Positions 1-6,042 are shown, numbered from the stretch's first letter. The stretch: DNA of 10,703 nt from Chloroflexota bacterium (GCA_013697395.1 JACCWY010000078.1:1-10703), one strand, 5' to 3'. The notes: generated by a model from the letters alone, not told the origin. Numbers and translations are program-made.

Positions 1-380
1 ATGATGAGCCGCAGGTCGCCGCGATCGAGGGGGAAAGCGCGCGCAAGGAGGTCACGGCCGACGCCCCGCGACTGGACGCCCGGACGCACGAAGAACTCGG
101 TGAGCTCGAACATGCCGTCGCGCTCGATCGAGCGCGCGTAGCCGATCGGCGCACCGTCGGGGCCATCCGCGATCCAGAACTCGGCTGTCGTGCGCGCGAT
201 GTGGTCGAAGAAGGGGCGCCAGCGCGGCCACTGGGCCGTGAAGTCGATCGCGTTGCCCTCTGGGATCGAGCCGTTCCGGCGCCCGAGGTCGTTCACCGCA
301 TCCACCAGCACCGCGGCGCAGGCCTCGTTGTCGTCGATCGTGCCCGGCCGGATCCGGACCTCCGTGGCATCCGCGCTCAT
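1..380 (-). CDS. GNAT-family N-acetyltransferase, C-terminus cut by window edge
   Basis: This is the N-terminal 126 residues of a protein that leaves the window on the left, so there is no stop codon here. GNAT enzymes transfer an acetyl group from acetyl-CoA to an amine; the substrate cannot be told. The translation has the usual opening strand (EVRIRPGTIDDNEACAAVL, residues 7-25), a middle strand pair (EFWIADGPDGAPIGYARSIE, about 67-86), then the acetyl-CoA-binding motif A with strand beta4 (FELTEFFVRPGVQSRGVG, 91-108) and the helix DLLARAF. QSRGVG fits the Q/R-x-x-G-x-G/A pyrophosphate loop. The ATG at 380-378 is the start nearest the domain; no good Shine-Dalgarno is seen before it. It is divergent from the sigma-factor gene, with about 100 bp between them. 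The family call is firm; the function is unknown. Confidence 0.85.
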   Translation of the reverse strand, partial: MSADATEVRIRPGTIDDNEACAAVLVDAVNDLGRRNGSIPEGNAIDFTAQWPRWRPFFDHIARTTAEFWIADGPDGAPIGYARSIERDGMFELTEFFVRPGVQSRGVGRDLLARAFPLDRGDLRLI

Positions 381-446
381 CGGCCGATCGTACCCGACCG
401 CGCGACTGAACCGATCGGGCGCCGCATGCGCCATACCATGCAGAGG

Positions 447-464
447 CGCCCATCCCGATGGGCG
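447..464. promoter_or_regulatory. Perfect 18-bp inverted repeat in the sigma-factor leader
   Basis: CGCCCATC (447-454) and GATGGGCG (457-464) are perfect 8-bp arms around CC. The repeat lies in the 99-bp divergent spacer and ends 3 bp before the Shine-Dalgarno of the sigma gene. It could be an operator for a dimeric regulator of either divergent gene, or an RNA hairpin close enough to the ribosome site to affect initiation. The two-base loop is too tight for the full RNA stem, which slightly favours a DNA site. Inferred from symmetry only. Confidence 0.4.
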
Positions 465-467
465 TGC

Positions 468-475
468 AGAGGAGG
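468..475 (+). promoter_or_regulatory. Ribosome binding site AGAGGAGG that sets the sigma-factor start
   Basis: A near-ideal Shine-Dalgarno sequence ends 4 bases before the GTG at 480. It selects this GTG over an in-frame ATG at 438, which has no comparable site and would add 14 residues unlike any sigma factor. Confidence 0.7.
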
Positions 476-479
476 TTCG

Positions 480-1028
480 GTGCCAGACGAGATCCTGATC
501 CGGGAGGCGTCGCGCGGTGATCGCGAGGCGTTTGCCTCGCTTGCGGCACCGCGCATCGACCAGTTGTTCGCGACGGCCACCCTGATCCTGCGCGATCGGG
601 GTCGGGCGGAGGACGCGGTGCAGGAGGCTCTCGTTCGGGCCTGGCGGGATCTCCGCTCACTGCGCGATCCAGGGCGGCTGGATGCCTGGCTGCGTCGCCT
701 GCTCGTGAACGCCTGCCGCGACGAGTCGCGGCGTGGCCGCCGTCACGAGTCGAATATCCGCCTGCTGCCGGATCACGATCGTCCCACGACCGATTCCTCG
801 GGCGCGCTGGCCGACCGCGACGCGATCGACCGCGGCCTGGCGCGGCTCTCGACGGACCACCGCGCCGTCATCGTCCATCACTACTTCCTCGGCCTCTCGC
901 TCCCCGAGATCGCCGGTGCGCTCGACATCCCCGTCGGTACGGCGAAATCGCGACTCCATCACGCGCGTCGTGCGCGGCGAGAGGCGATCGGCCTCGACGG
1001 CCAGCGATCGGAGGGGCACATCGCATGA
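480..1028 (+). CDS. ECF-type RNA polymerase sigma-70 factor
   Basis: A 182-residue protein, the usual length for an extracytoplasmic-function sigma factor, which directs RNA polymerase to a small regulon. Region 2 spans about residues 10-85: EAFASL, then the core-binding segment DRGRAEDAVQEALVRAWRDL (39-58), then RLDAWLRRLLVNACRDESRR, which forms the -10-recognising part. A variable, charged linker covers about 86-112. Region 4 spans about 113-170: LSTDHRAVIVHHYFLGLSLPEIAGALDIPVGTAKSRLHHARR, a typical helix-turn-helix for the -35 element. The GTG start is chosen from the strong AGAGGAGG. The stop overlaps the next gene as ATGA, so the two are translationally coupled and the downstream membrane protein is the likely regulator. 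ECF factors often control their own promoter, but no confident target promoter is seen in the 99-bp upstream spacer. The regulon is unknown. Confidence 0.93.
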   Translation: MPDEILIREASRGDREAFASLAAPRIDQLFATATLILRDRGRAEDAVQEALVRAWRDLRSLRDPGRLDAWLRRLLVNACRDESRRGRRHESNIRLLPDHDRPTTDSSGALADRDAIDRGLARLSTDHRAVIVHHYFLGLSLPEIAGALDIPVGTAKSRLHHARRARREAIGLDGQRSEGHIA

Positions 1029-2191
1029 ACACCCAGGACCGCTTCGACGACCTGCTCGGCGAGCGGCTGCGCTCCGATGCGCCCCGCGAGGCCCCCGGCC
1101 GTCTGCTCGACGCAACGATGAGCCGCATCGCGGACACACCGCAGCGCGGCGGCGGCTGGCTGGCTCGTCCGGCCGGCAGGCTGCTCGCCGCGGCGGCCGT
1201 CCTGCTGCTGGCCGTGGTGGCCGGCACGCAGCTGGCCGGGCTCGTCGGGCGACCGGTCGGCGACGATCCATCGCCAAGCCCGTCGGTGGCTCCGAGTGCC
1301 AGTCCTGCAGCCTCGCCGAGCGCATCGGCGACAGTCCCAAGCGCCTCGGCATCGGCGGAGCCCAGTGCGTCGGCGGTGGCCGACGACGCACTGATGCTGC
1401 GCGTCGTGTTCGGCGGAGGTGGGCCGACCTATCCGAGCGATTCCGTGCCGTGGATGACGCTGATGGGCGACGGGACGCTGATCTGGCAGACGGTTCCTCC
1501 CGGGACCGGGAGCGCCAGTCTCGTCAGACGAACGCTGACGGAGCAGGGCCTCGCCGACCTGCGAGAGCATATCTTCGGGGCCGGCCTGCTCGACGCAAAT
1601 GCGACCCACGAGCTCGAGCCGCTGCCGGGTGCGAACCCACCGGGGCGTGGTGTGGGCGTCTATGTTTTCACGGCCGATGACGGTGACGGCCAGGTCGTCG
1701 TACGCTCGCTGCAGTGGCTCGGCGACGAGGAGGAATCAACCTACTATCAGCCTGCCCCCGAGCGCGAGGAGCTGGACGCCCTCGCACAGCGGCTGCGTGA
1801 CCCGGAGTCGCTCCTGGGCGCCGATGTATGGACGGGACCGGCCGAGCCGTACGAGGGCACCGAGTATCAGCTGTTGCTGACGCCCTACCGCGACGTTCCG
1901 CCGTACGACACCGCGGACGCATCGGAGATCCCGTGGCCGTTCGACGGGCCACTCGACGAGTTCGGCGAGGTGAGCGGATCGCAACCGCCCGTGACCCGGT
2001 GCGGCGGGCTCAGCCGGGACGAGGCTGCGGCAATCATCGACGCGCTCGCCGCCCTGGAGTACGAGCAGATCGGGCTGGACCTCGCGACGGTCGGGTCGCT
2101 CGACTGGGCCGAGGGCAACGGAAGGGTCGACCTCACGATCCTGCCGCTCATGCCCGACGGGTATCCGCCCTGCGAGGCCGAGCAGCCGTAG
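1025..2191 (+). CDS. Single-TM protein with extracytoplasmic domain, probable anti-sigma factor
   Basis: A 388-residue protein whose ATG overlaps the sigma-factor stop (ATGA). The layout is a short cytoplasmic N-terminus (1-50: RFDDLLGERLRSDAPREAPG and a short helix), one TM helix (about 52-74, AAAAVLLLAVVAGTQLAGLVG), a Ser/Pro/Ala linker (80-120), and a roughly 265-residue outer domain. The outer domain begins with a beta-rich segment (MLRVVFGGGGPTYP, DGTLIWQT) and a LTEQGLADLREHIFGAGLL helix, and contains two cysteines (CGG; PPC near the C-terminus) that could pair. Topology and coupling fit an anti-sigma factor that holds the ECF factor at the membrane and senses something outside. However, the N-terminus lacks the HxxxCxxC zinc anti-sigma motif and is short for a full anti-sigma domain, so this role is inferred from context. 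The outer domain resembles putative lipoprotein or solute-sensing domains of uncharacterised proteins. The gene converges on the PRC-barrel gene with no spacer. Confidence 0.75.
   Translation: MNTQDRFDDLLGERLRSDAPREAPGRLLDATMSRIADTPQRGGGWLARPAGRLLAAAAVLLLAVVAGTQLAGLVGRPVGDDPSPSPSVAPSASPAASPSASATVPSASASAEPSASAVADDALMLRVVFGGGGPTYPSDSVPWMTLMGDGTLIWQTVPPGTGSASLVRRTLTEQGLADLREHIFGAGLLDANATHELEPLPGANPPGRGVGVYVFTADDGDGQVVVRSLQWLGDEEESTYYQPAPEREELDALAQRLRDPESLLGADVWTGPAEPYEGTEYQLLLTPYRDVPPYDTADASEIPWPFDGPLDEFGEVSGSQPPVTRCGGLSRDEAAAIIDALAALEYEQIGLDLATVGSLDWAEGNGRVDLTILPLMPDGYPPCEAEQP
1262..1384 (+). repeat. Degenerate Ser/Pro/Ala low-complexity linker
   Basis: Codons 80-120 of the membrane protein are a run of short PS, SAS and ASP units (PSPSPSVAPSASPAASPSAS and onwards). 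The DNA is a degenerate tandem repeat, likely prone to length change. It serves as a flexible spacer lifting the outer domain off the membrane. Confidence 0.7.
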
Positions 2192-2611
2192 TCACTCCGG
2201 CAGCGGATGATGCTCCTTCGCCGCGGCGAGCTCGTCGGCGTCGTAGGCGATCTCGATCTTCGAGGTCGTGATGCGGGTCACGGCATCGGCGGGGACGACC
2301 CGCGTCGTTCCGTCAGCGTACGGAGTCACCGCCACGCCATGGAAGATGCCCTCGGTCTCGGTGCCGAGCATGGCCGCCACCCGGCCCAGCTCCTCGCCAT
2401 CTCGACCGACGACGAGCGTGTCGGCCTCGACGTAGCTCCACGCGACCGGATCGTCCGGGCCGGGCATGTCCAGCTCGGAGGCCTGGGGCTCGCCGGAACC
2501 GCCGGTGTTCCCAGCGTGATCCCCTGGCGGCAGCGTGTCCAGGTCGGGATCGGTCCCGCCCTTCATGCCGGGGTCGTCGATGGCTCCGGGATTTCGGTTG
2601 AAGTCAGTCAT
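2192..2611 (-). CDS. PRC-barrel domain protein
   Basis: A 139-residue soluble protein. The first ~50 residues are acidic, Gly/Pro/Asp-rich and probably disordered (NPGAIDDPGMKGGTDPDLDT). The rest fits a PRC-barrel: SYVEADTLVVGRDGEELGRV, a turn, then GIFHGVAVTPYADGTTRVVPADAVTRITTSKIEIAYDADELAAA. PRC-barrels bind proteins or RNA (RimM, the photosynthetic reaction centre H subunit), and stand-alone versions in high-GC bacteria are mostly uncharacterised. The ATG at 2611 is chosen over an in-frame ATG 30 bases upstream because GGGGAG lies 8 bases before it. It follows the 72-aa gene by 33 bp on the same strand and is the last gene of the minus-strand run. Its stop abuts the stop of the convergent membrane protein gene (2191/2192), leaving no room for a terminator between them. 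Confidence 0.85.
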   Translation of the reverse strand: MTDFNRNPGAIDDPGMKGGTDPDLDTLPPGDHAGNTGGSGEPQASELDMPGPDDPVAWSYVEADTLVVGRDGEELGRVAAMLGTETEGIFHGVAVTPYADGTTRVVPADAVTRITTSKIEIAYDADELAAAKEHHPLPE

Positions 2612-2644
2612 GTCGTCCGCTCCCCGCACGAGTGATGCCACGAG

Positions 2645-2863
2645 TCAGGAGTCATCCCGGGGCTTCTCGCTCCGGCCGCGGAACGCCTCGTCTCGATGCC
2701 GAAGGCGCTCCTCCTCCATGTGCGCCCATCTGCCGGTCTCCTGCCCGATCTCGGCGGCGGCCATGTGCGACTCGATTTCGCCGTGGCCCGGACGGGTGCG
2801 CCCGGTCGGCGCATAGACCCACCGGAGGAAGCGAAGCGGCACGGTGAGGATCCGGCGAAGCAT
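2645..2863 (-). CDS. Small basic/charged protein of unknown function (72 aa)
   Basis: A 72-residue reading frame starting MLRRILTVPLRFLRWVYAPTGRTRPGHGEIESHM. The first 17 residues form a short amphipathic or membrane-associating helix (LLRxxLRFLRWVY). The rest is hydrophilic and helical (EIGQETGRWAHMEEERLRHRDEAFRGRSEK). There is no cysteine, metal or nucleotide motif. The start is supported by a weak upstream GGAAA and by position: it is 65 bp after the DUF6504 stop and 33 bp before the PRC-barrel gene, all on the same strand. I do not recognise the family. A longer frame opens upstream but would overlap DUF6504 out of frame, so the ATG at 2863 is preferred. It may be transcribed with its neighbours. 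Confidence 0.5.
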   Translation of the reverse strand: MLRRILTVPLRFLRWVYAPTGRTRPGHGEIESHMAAAEIGQETGRWAHMEEERLRHRDEAFRGRSEKPRDDS

Positions 2864-2928
2864 CTTATTTCCGATGGTACTCCGAGGGTGCCCGTTCGAG
2901 CTCGGACACCATCGCCCTGCCGTGCGAC

Positions 2929-3183
2929 TCAGTCGAACAGCCGCTCGAGGTGCCAGGTGCCGCGGATCTCGTCGAGGAAGATCGTGCACAGCAGCCCGGA
3001 GCGGGTGACGACCTTGTAGCAGGCACGGGCCACCGGCTCGCGCCACCAGCCGTCGTCGACGCGCCATCGGTTGCAGATGCCGAGCTCACCGTGATCGGTG
3101 CCGTCCATGCGCAGGCGCACGGGCACGCCGAGCTCATCGGTCTCGACCTGGACGAGCGGATGGTTCGCGTAGCGCCGCGTCAT
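2929..3183 (-). CDS. DUF6504-type small protein, partner of the ImuB-like gene
   Basis: An 84-residue protein: a basic N-terminus (MTRRYANHPLVQVETDELGV), an antiparallel-strand middle (PVRLRMDGTDHGELGICNRWRVDD), then GWWREPVARACYKVVTRSGLLCTIFLDEIRGTWHLERLFD. The pattern of W-R-x-D-x-x-W-W, then YKV, then a closing W-x-L-E-R-L-F-D matches the small uncharacterised DUF6504 proteins commonly found beside Y-family polymerase genes in high-GC bacteria; this assignment is from memory. Its ATG overlaps the ImuB stop as ATGA, so it is translationally coupled and probably works with ImuB. It may be a small accessory subunit of the mutasome, but no function has been shown that I know of. Confidence 0.75.
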   Translation of the reverse strand: MTRRYANHPLVQVETDELGVPVRLRMDGTDHGELGICNRWRVDDGWWREPVARACYKVVTRSGLLCTIFLDEIRGTWHLERLFD

Positions 3184-4253
3184 TGACCGATGTCCACCAG
3201 CCGTGACCGATGCTCGGGCAGCGATGCGGTCGGGCGCTCGGCGGCGGCCCGCCACAGGCGCCCAGGCCCGAACCGATGCCGGATCCGCTCCAGCGACCAG
3301 CGCAGCTCCTCCCAGCGGCCGGCGCGCGCCTCGAATGCCGGGAGCTGCCGGCTGGCCGGGTCGCTCAGCCGATCGAACGCGAGCAGGACCGATGCGACCC
3401 GTGGATCTGACGGAGGGTCCTCCCATGCGCCATCGGCGGCTGAGAGAAGTCGGGCTCGAGCGGCAGCCTCCACGCGGGAGAGCAGCAGGCGCGCGATCCA
3501 GTCGGGCTCGAGCGCGGGCTGCGGAAAGGGCTGCGCCACGCGCAGGGCCGGCGCATCCTCGAGGACCAGCGACAGGACGGCGCGCCCCGGCGCCAGGTGG
3601 CGGTCCAGAAGGCAATCGCACAGCTCGGCGGCAAGGCGGCGCAGGGTGAGCCCCATCGCCCCGACTCCCTCGAGGGCGGGCTCGAACGTGGCGCTGCGCT
3701 CCACGCGCTCGGGACGGCGCCGCGGGACGATCGGCCTCGGATCGTGGCCACGGGACAGCGCCTGGAGCCGCTCCCCCGCCGCTCCGAACTGGGCGCCGAC
3801 CGCCGAGCGCGGCAGGTCGGCCAGCTGGCCCATGCGCGTGAGGCCGAAGAGCGTGAACCGCTGGCGCATCGTCGCATCGGCCGGCAGGAGGGCGAGCGGC
3901 AGGTCGCGCAGCTCGTCGCCGCGCACGAACGCGTGGAATGCGGCCGGCGCGCCGGGGCGCTCGAAGCGTGCCAGCCGGGCGGCGAGCGTCGCCAGCCATC
4001 GATTGTCGCCGATCCCGCAGCGCACGGTGAGCGGTTGGACGCCGCGGGTCAGCATCACGGCCCGTGCCGCGATCCGCCGCTCCGTCCCCCACCTCGGTCC
4101 GAGGCCGGTCACGTCGACCAGCGCCACCCCCACGTCGACCGCCTCGACCCGCGGGGAGAGGTCGTCGAGCGCGTCGAGCATCGGGGTGAAGGCGGCGGTA
4201 TCGGCCTCCGGTGCGCGAAGCTCTGGCCAGATGAGGGCGAGGAGGCGGGTCAT
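3180..4253 (-). CDS. imuB: ImuB-like, catalytically dead Y-family DNA polymerase homologue lacking the fingers segment
   Basis: A 357-residue protein. ImuB is a Y-family-derived subunit that, with ImuA and DnaE2, brings error-prone synthesis to damaged DNA by scaffolding rather than polymerising. Residues 1-12 (MTRLLALIWPEL) match the opening strand. The chain then passes through about 20 residues straight to SPRVEAVDVGVALVDVTGL (33-51), the strand that in active enzymes reads SIDEAYLDVTG. Here DVGV replaces SIDE, so the catalytic acids are gone. GIGDNRWLATLAARLARF (80-97) fits the palm. A helix-hairpin-helix thumb spans about 118-175 (LFGLTRMGQLADLPRSAVG), and a little-finger-like region follows from about 185. 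The end, LPEHRSRLVDIG, is typical of ImuB-type proteins. About 50 residues normally lying between the first strand and SPRVE (the fingers) are absent. The start is 2 bp after the LLM stop, and its end is ATGA-coupled to DUF6504. The gene name is by family; no DnaE2 is nearby. Confidence 0.82.
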   Translation of the reverse strand: MTRLLALIWPELRAPEADTAAFTPMLDALDDLSPRVEAVDVGVALVDVTGLGPRWGTERRIAARAVMLTRGVQPLTVRCGIGDNRWLATLAARLARFERPGAPAAFHAFVRGDELRDLPLALLPADATMRQRFTLFGLTRMGQLADLPRSAVGAQFGAAGERLQALSRGHDPRPIVPRRRPERVERSATFEPALEGVGAMGLTLRRLAAELCDCLLDRHLAPGRAVLSLVLEDAPALRVAQPFPQPALEPDWIARLLLSRVEAAARARLLSAADGAWEDPPSDPRVASVLLAFDRLSDPASRQLPAFEARAGRWEELRWSLERIRHRFGPGRLWRAAAERPTASLPEHRSRLVDIGQ

Positions 4254-4255
4254 GC

Positions 4256-5104
4256 TCAGCGAGGCGGGCCCTGGCGGATCCGGTCGCGCAGCGGACCGAC
4301 CTCTGGCCAGGTGGTGGAGCCGTCCCAGCCGTAGCGCTCCGGGTCGAGGCTCTCGACCCACCACGTTGCGCCCAGGCGGGCGGACTCGGCCGGGTCGTCT
4401 TCGCCCGGCGTATGGCCGCCGTCGAAGATCTCGAACGGCAGGCCGGTGTCGGAGTGGCCGGCCCGCAGCTCGGCGACCAGCGCGCCGAACTTCTCCGCCC
4501 AACCCTCGGTCGGGTACGGGAAGAGCGCGTTCATCCCGTCCCAGCGCGCCGCCCGGCGGATCGGTCCCTTGTTCGGCCAGTAGCCGGCCACGATGATCGG
4601 GATCCGAGGCTGCTGGACCGGTCGCGGCAGGAAGCGCATCGGTGCCAGCCGGTAATGCGTGCCGTCGAAGCGGAACTCCTCGCCGCTCCACAGTCCGGTG
4701 ATGATGGCGAGCGCCTCGTCGAGCATCTCGGCGCGGACCTTCCGATCCGCCGGCTCGCCGAAGGCAGTGAACTCGACGTCCTCCGGCTCACCGATCCCGA
4801 CTCCGAGCAGCACCCGCCCGTTCGAGAGGTGGTCGAGCGAGGCGGCCTGGCGCGCGACCACCCACGGACGGCGGCGCGGGAGGGGCGTGACCATCGGGCC
4901 GATCGTCATCCGCTCGGTGACGGTCGCGATCGCCGCCAGCAGCACCCAGGGGTCCTGCACCGGCAGCGGCGTGGCGCTGAATCGGATGTGGTCCCACAGG
5001 AAGAAGCCGTCCCAGCCGGCCGCCTCCGCGTCGCCTGCCAGCCCAACCATGGTGCGGGGATCGGCCCAGTCGCCGAAGTTCGGGATGCTGATCGCGTATC
5101 GCAC
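4256..5104 (-). CDS. LLM-class (luciferase-like) F420/flavin-dependent oxidoreductase
   Basis: A 282-residue TIM-barrel protein of the bacterial luciferase-like superfamily, which uses FMN or coenzyme F420 for hydride transfer or monooxygenation. The substrate is unknown. Visible blocks are RYAISIPNFGDWADP (2-16), AEAAGWDGFFLWDH (24-37), the VTERMTIGPMVTPLPRRRPWVVARQAASLDHLSNGRVLLGVGIGE core (about 61-105), RAEMLDEALAIITGLWSGE, and PRIPIIVAGYWPNKGPIRRAARWDG. These are standard for F420-type LLM proteins. The GTG at 5104 is chosen because AAAGGAG sits 6 bases upstream and the protein then begins directly at the first barrel strand; an ATG 54 bases further upstream adds residues unlike the family. 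It ends 2 bp before the ImuB start, so it is very likely in the same transcript. A redox enzyme is not a known part of the ImuA/ImuB/DnaE2 mutasome. Confidence 0.9.
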   Translation of the reverse strand: MRYAISIPNFGDWADPRTMVGLAGDAEAAGWDGFFLWDHIRFSATPLPVQDPWVLLAAIATVTERMTIGPMVTPLPRRRPWVVARQAASLDHLSNGRVLLGVGIGEPEDVEFTAFGEPADRKVRAEMLDEALAIITGLWSGEEFRFDGTHYRLAPMRFLPRPVQQPRIPIIVAGYWPNKGPIRRAARWDGMNALFPYPTEGWAEKFGALVAELRAGHSDTGLPFEIFDGGHTPGEDDPAESARLGATWWVESLDPERYGWDGSTTWPEVGPLRDRIRQGPPR

Positions 5105-5110
5105 GTGCTG

Positions 5111-5117
5111 CTCCTTT
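5111..5117 (-). promoter_or_regulatory. Ribosome binding site AAAGGAG of the LLM gene
   Basis: On the minus strand AAAGGAG is followed by CAGCAC and the GTG at 5104-5102. It is one of the best Shine-Dalgarno sites in the window and decides the start. Confidence 0.7.
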
Positions 5118-5154
5118 AGCCTGCCGTGGGGTGGGCGTATCGGCCACTGAGTGT

Positions 5155-5168
5155 CCAAGTGTGCTTGG
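5155..5168. repeat. Inverted repeat CCAAG-TGTG-CTTGG
   Basis: Five-base perfect arms around a tetraloop, in the spacer between the ImuA-like stop and the LLM start. It could form an RNA hairpin in either direction; no T-run follows on the minus strand. Confidence 0.4.
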
Positions 5169-5170
5169 GG

Positions 5171-5182
5171 CGGGAGCTCCCG
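5171..5182. repeat. Perfect 12-bp palindrome CGGGAGCTCCCG
   Basis: Perfectly self-complementary with no loop, 2 bp from the preceding inverted repeat. The lack of a loop fits a protein-binding DNA site better than a hairpin. Confidence 0.4.
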
Positions 5183-5193
5183 TGGAGCGCAAG

Positions 5194-5214
5194 ATCGGCC
5201 AATGATTGGTCGAT
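5194..5214. promoter_or_regulatory. 21-bp near-perfect palindrome, possible operator
   Basis: The left arm ATCGGCCAAT and the right arm ATTGGTCGAT meet at a single central G (5204). Nine of ten pairs are Watson-Crick and one is G-T. The odd-length, loop-free symmetry is typical of a dimeric repressor site. It lies 27 bp past the ImuA-like stop and about 90 bp before the LLM start, where a separate LLM promoter could be. It does not resemble the SOS box at 6047. Confidence 0.45.
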
Positions 5215-5240
5215 GCGCCCGTGGGATGGGAGCGCACGCA

Positions 5241-6032
5241 TCAGGCGCTCACCACGCGGAGGGCCGGGCGCTCCTCGAGCGGCCGCGGTCGAGCGAGCAT
5301 CGCCACGAGCGGATCGATGCGGCGACCCTCGCCGAACCACAGGTCGAGCTCAGCGGATGCTCCGACGAGCGCCCAGCGGTGCCGCTCGACGACGGCATGC
5401 ACCCGCTGGCCGACGAGATCGCGGCCGATTCCCAGCCAGGCGGTCCGGTGCAGCGCCACCCGCACCCCGGCCACGGCGCCGGCCACGGCGCGGCCGGCCG
5501 GCGCGAGCACGAGCGCCGAGGTGCTTCCGGAACGTGCAAGCAGCGCGCCGAGCCGATCCAGCGCACGACGATCGGGCGCCGCCCGCTCACCCAGGTCGAG
5601 AACGAGAGCATCGATGAGGCCGGAGCGCCCGAGCCACGCCGCCAGCTCGATCGCCTCGGCGGGGTCGTGCGGCCGTGCGACGAGGAGCCATTCGAGGCTC
5701 ACCCCGAGGCGCGCGGCAACGGCCGGGTCGAGGGTACCGTCGAGATCGAGCCAGGCCGTCAGGCCACCGGCCGCCTGGGCGGCCGCCAGCGAGCCGAGCG
5801 CCAGCGTGGTGGCGCCGCTTCCCGCCGGAGCGTCGAGGAGCGCCAATGCGCCTCGTGGCCAGCCGCCGGTGCCAAGCGCGGCATCGAGCGCCGGATGACC
5901 GGTGGGGACCGATGGGCGCGCGCGCTCCAGCGTCGGCGCCTCGCTCCCCCGGCGCAGCCCCAGACCGCGTGAGTGGAGCGCCTCGAGGGCGGTGGCCAGG
6001 GACGGAGAGACGGGGGCATCGGTCTGCAGCAT
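5241..6032 (-). CDS. imuA: ImuA / RecA-like protein with degenerate Walker A
   Basis: A 263-residue protein with the RecA core: SVPTGHPALDAALGTGGWPRGALALL (41-66), P-loop region DAPAGSGATTLALG (67-80), WLDLDGTLDPAVAARLGV (94-111), and Walker B ALVLDLGE (142-149). A strand-loop-strand near 190-215 reads VALHRTAW then GRDLVGQRVHAVVERHRWA, matching the part of RecA after loop L2, which is shortened here. In RecA the loop reads GPESSGKTT; here Ala74 replaces the lysine and Asp98 replaces the catalytic glutamate, so ATP hydrolysis is unlikely. RecA-like ImuA proteins act with ImuB and DnaE2 in damage-induced mutagenesis. Co-direction with an ImuB-like gene and an SOS box just upstream support the name. 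The ATG at 6032 has GGTGG about 4 bases before it. A stand-alone RecA paralogue of other function is the main alternative. Confidence 0.8.
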   Translation of the reverse strand: MLQTDAPVSPSLATALEALHSRGLGLRRGSEAPTLERARPSVPTGHPALDAALGTGGWPRGALALLDAPAGSGATTLALGSLAAAQAAGGLTAWLDLDGTLDPAVAARLGVSLEWLLVARPHDPAEAIELAAWLGRSGLIDALVLDLGERAAPDRRALDRLGALLARSGSTSALVLAPAGRAVAGAVAGVRVALHRTAWLGIGRDLVGQRVHAVVERHRWALVGASAELDLWFGEGRRIDPLVAMLARPRPLEERPALRVVSA

Positions 6033-6042
6033 CGGACCACCG

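Noticed and set aside
3190..4596. Plus-strand frame of 468 codons opposite the ImuB-like and LLM genes
   Set aside because: Ser/Arg-rich antisense product with no recognisable domain; both minus-strand genes are well supported.
4254..4691. N-terminal extension of the ImuB-like frame into the LLM gene (could supply the missing fingers)
   Set aside because: Its translation is out of frame with the LLM protein and does not resemble a Y-family fingers domain, so the deletion is internal and genuine in this sequence.
5151..5972. Plus-strand frame of 273 codons opposite the ImuA-like gene
   Set aside because: Arg/Gly/Gln-rich without any motif; the minus strand has a clear RecA core.
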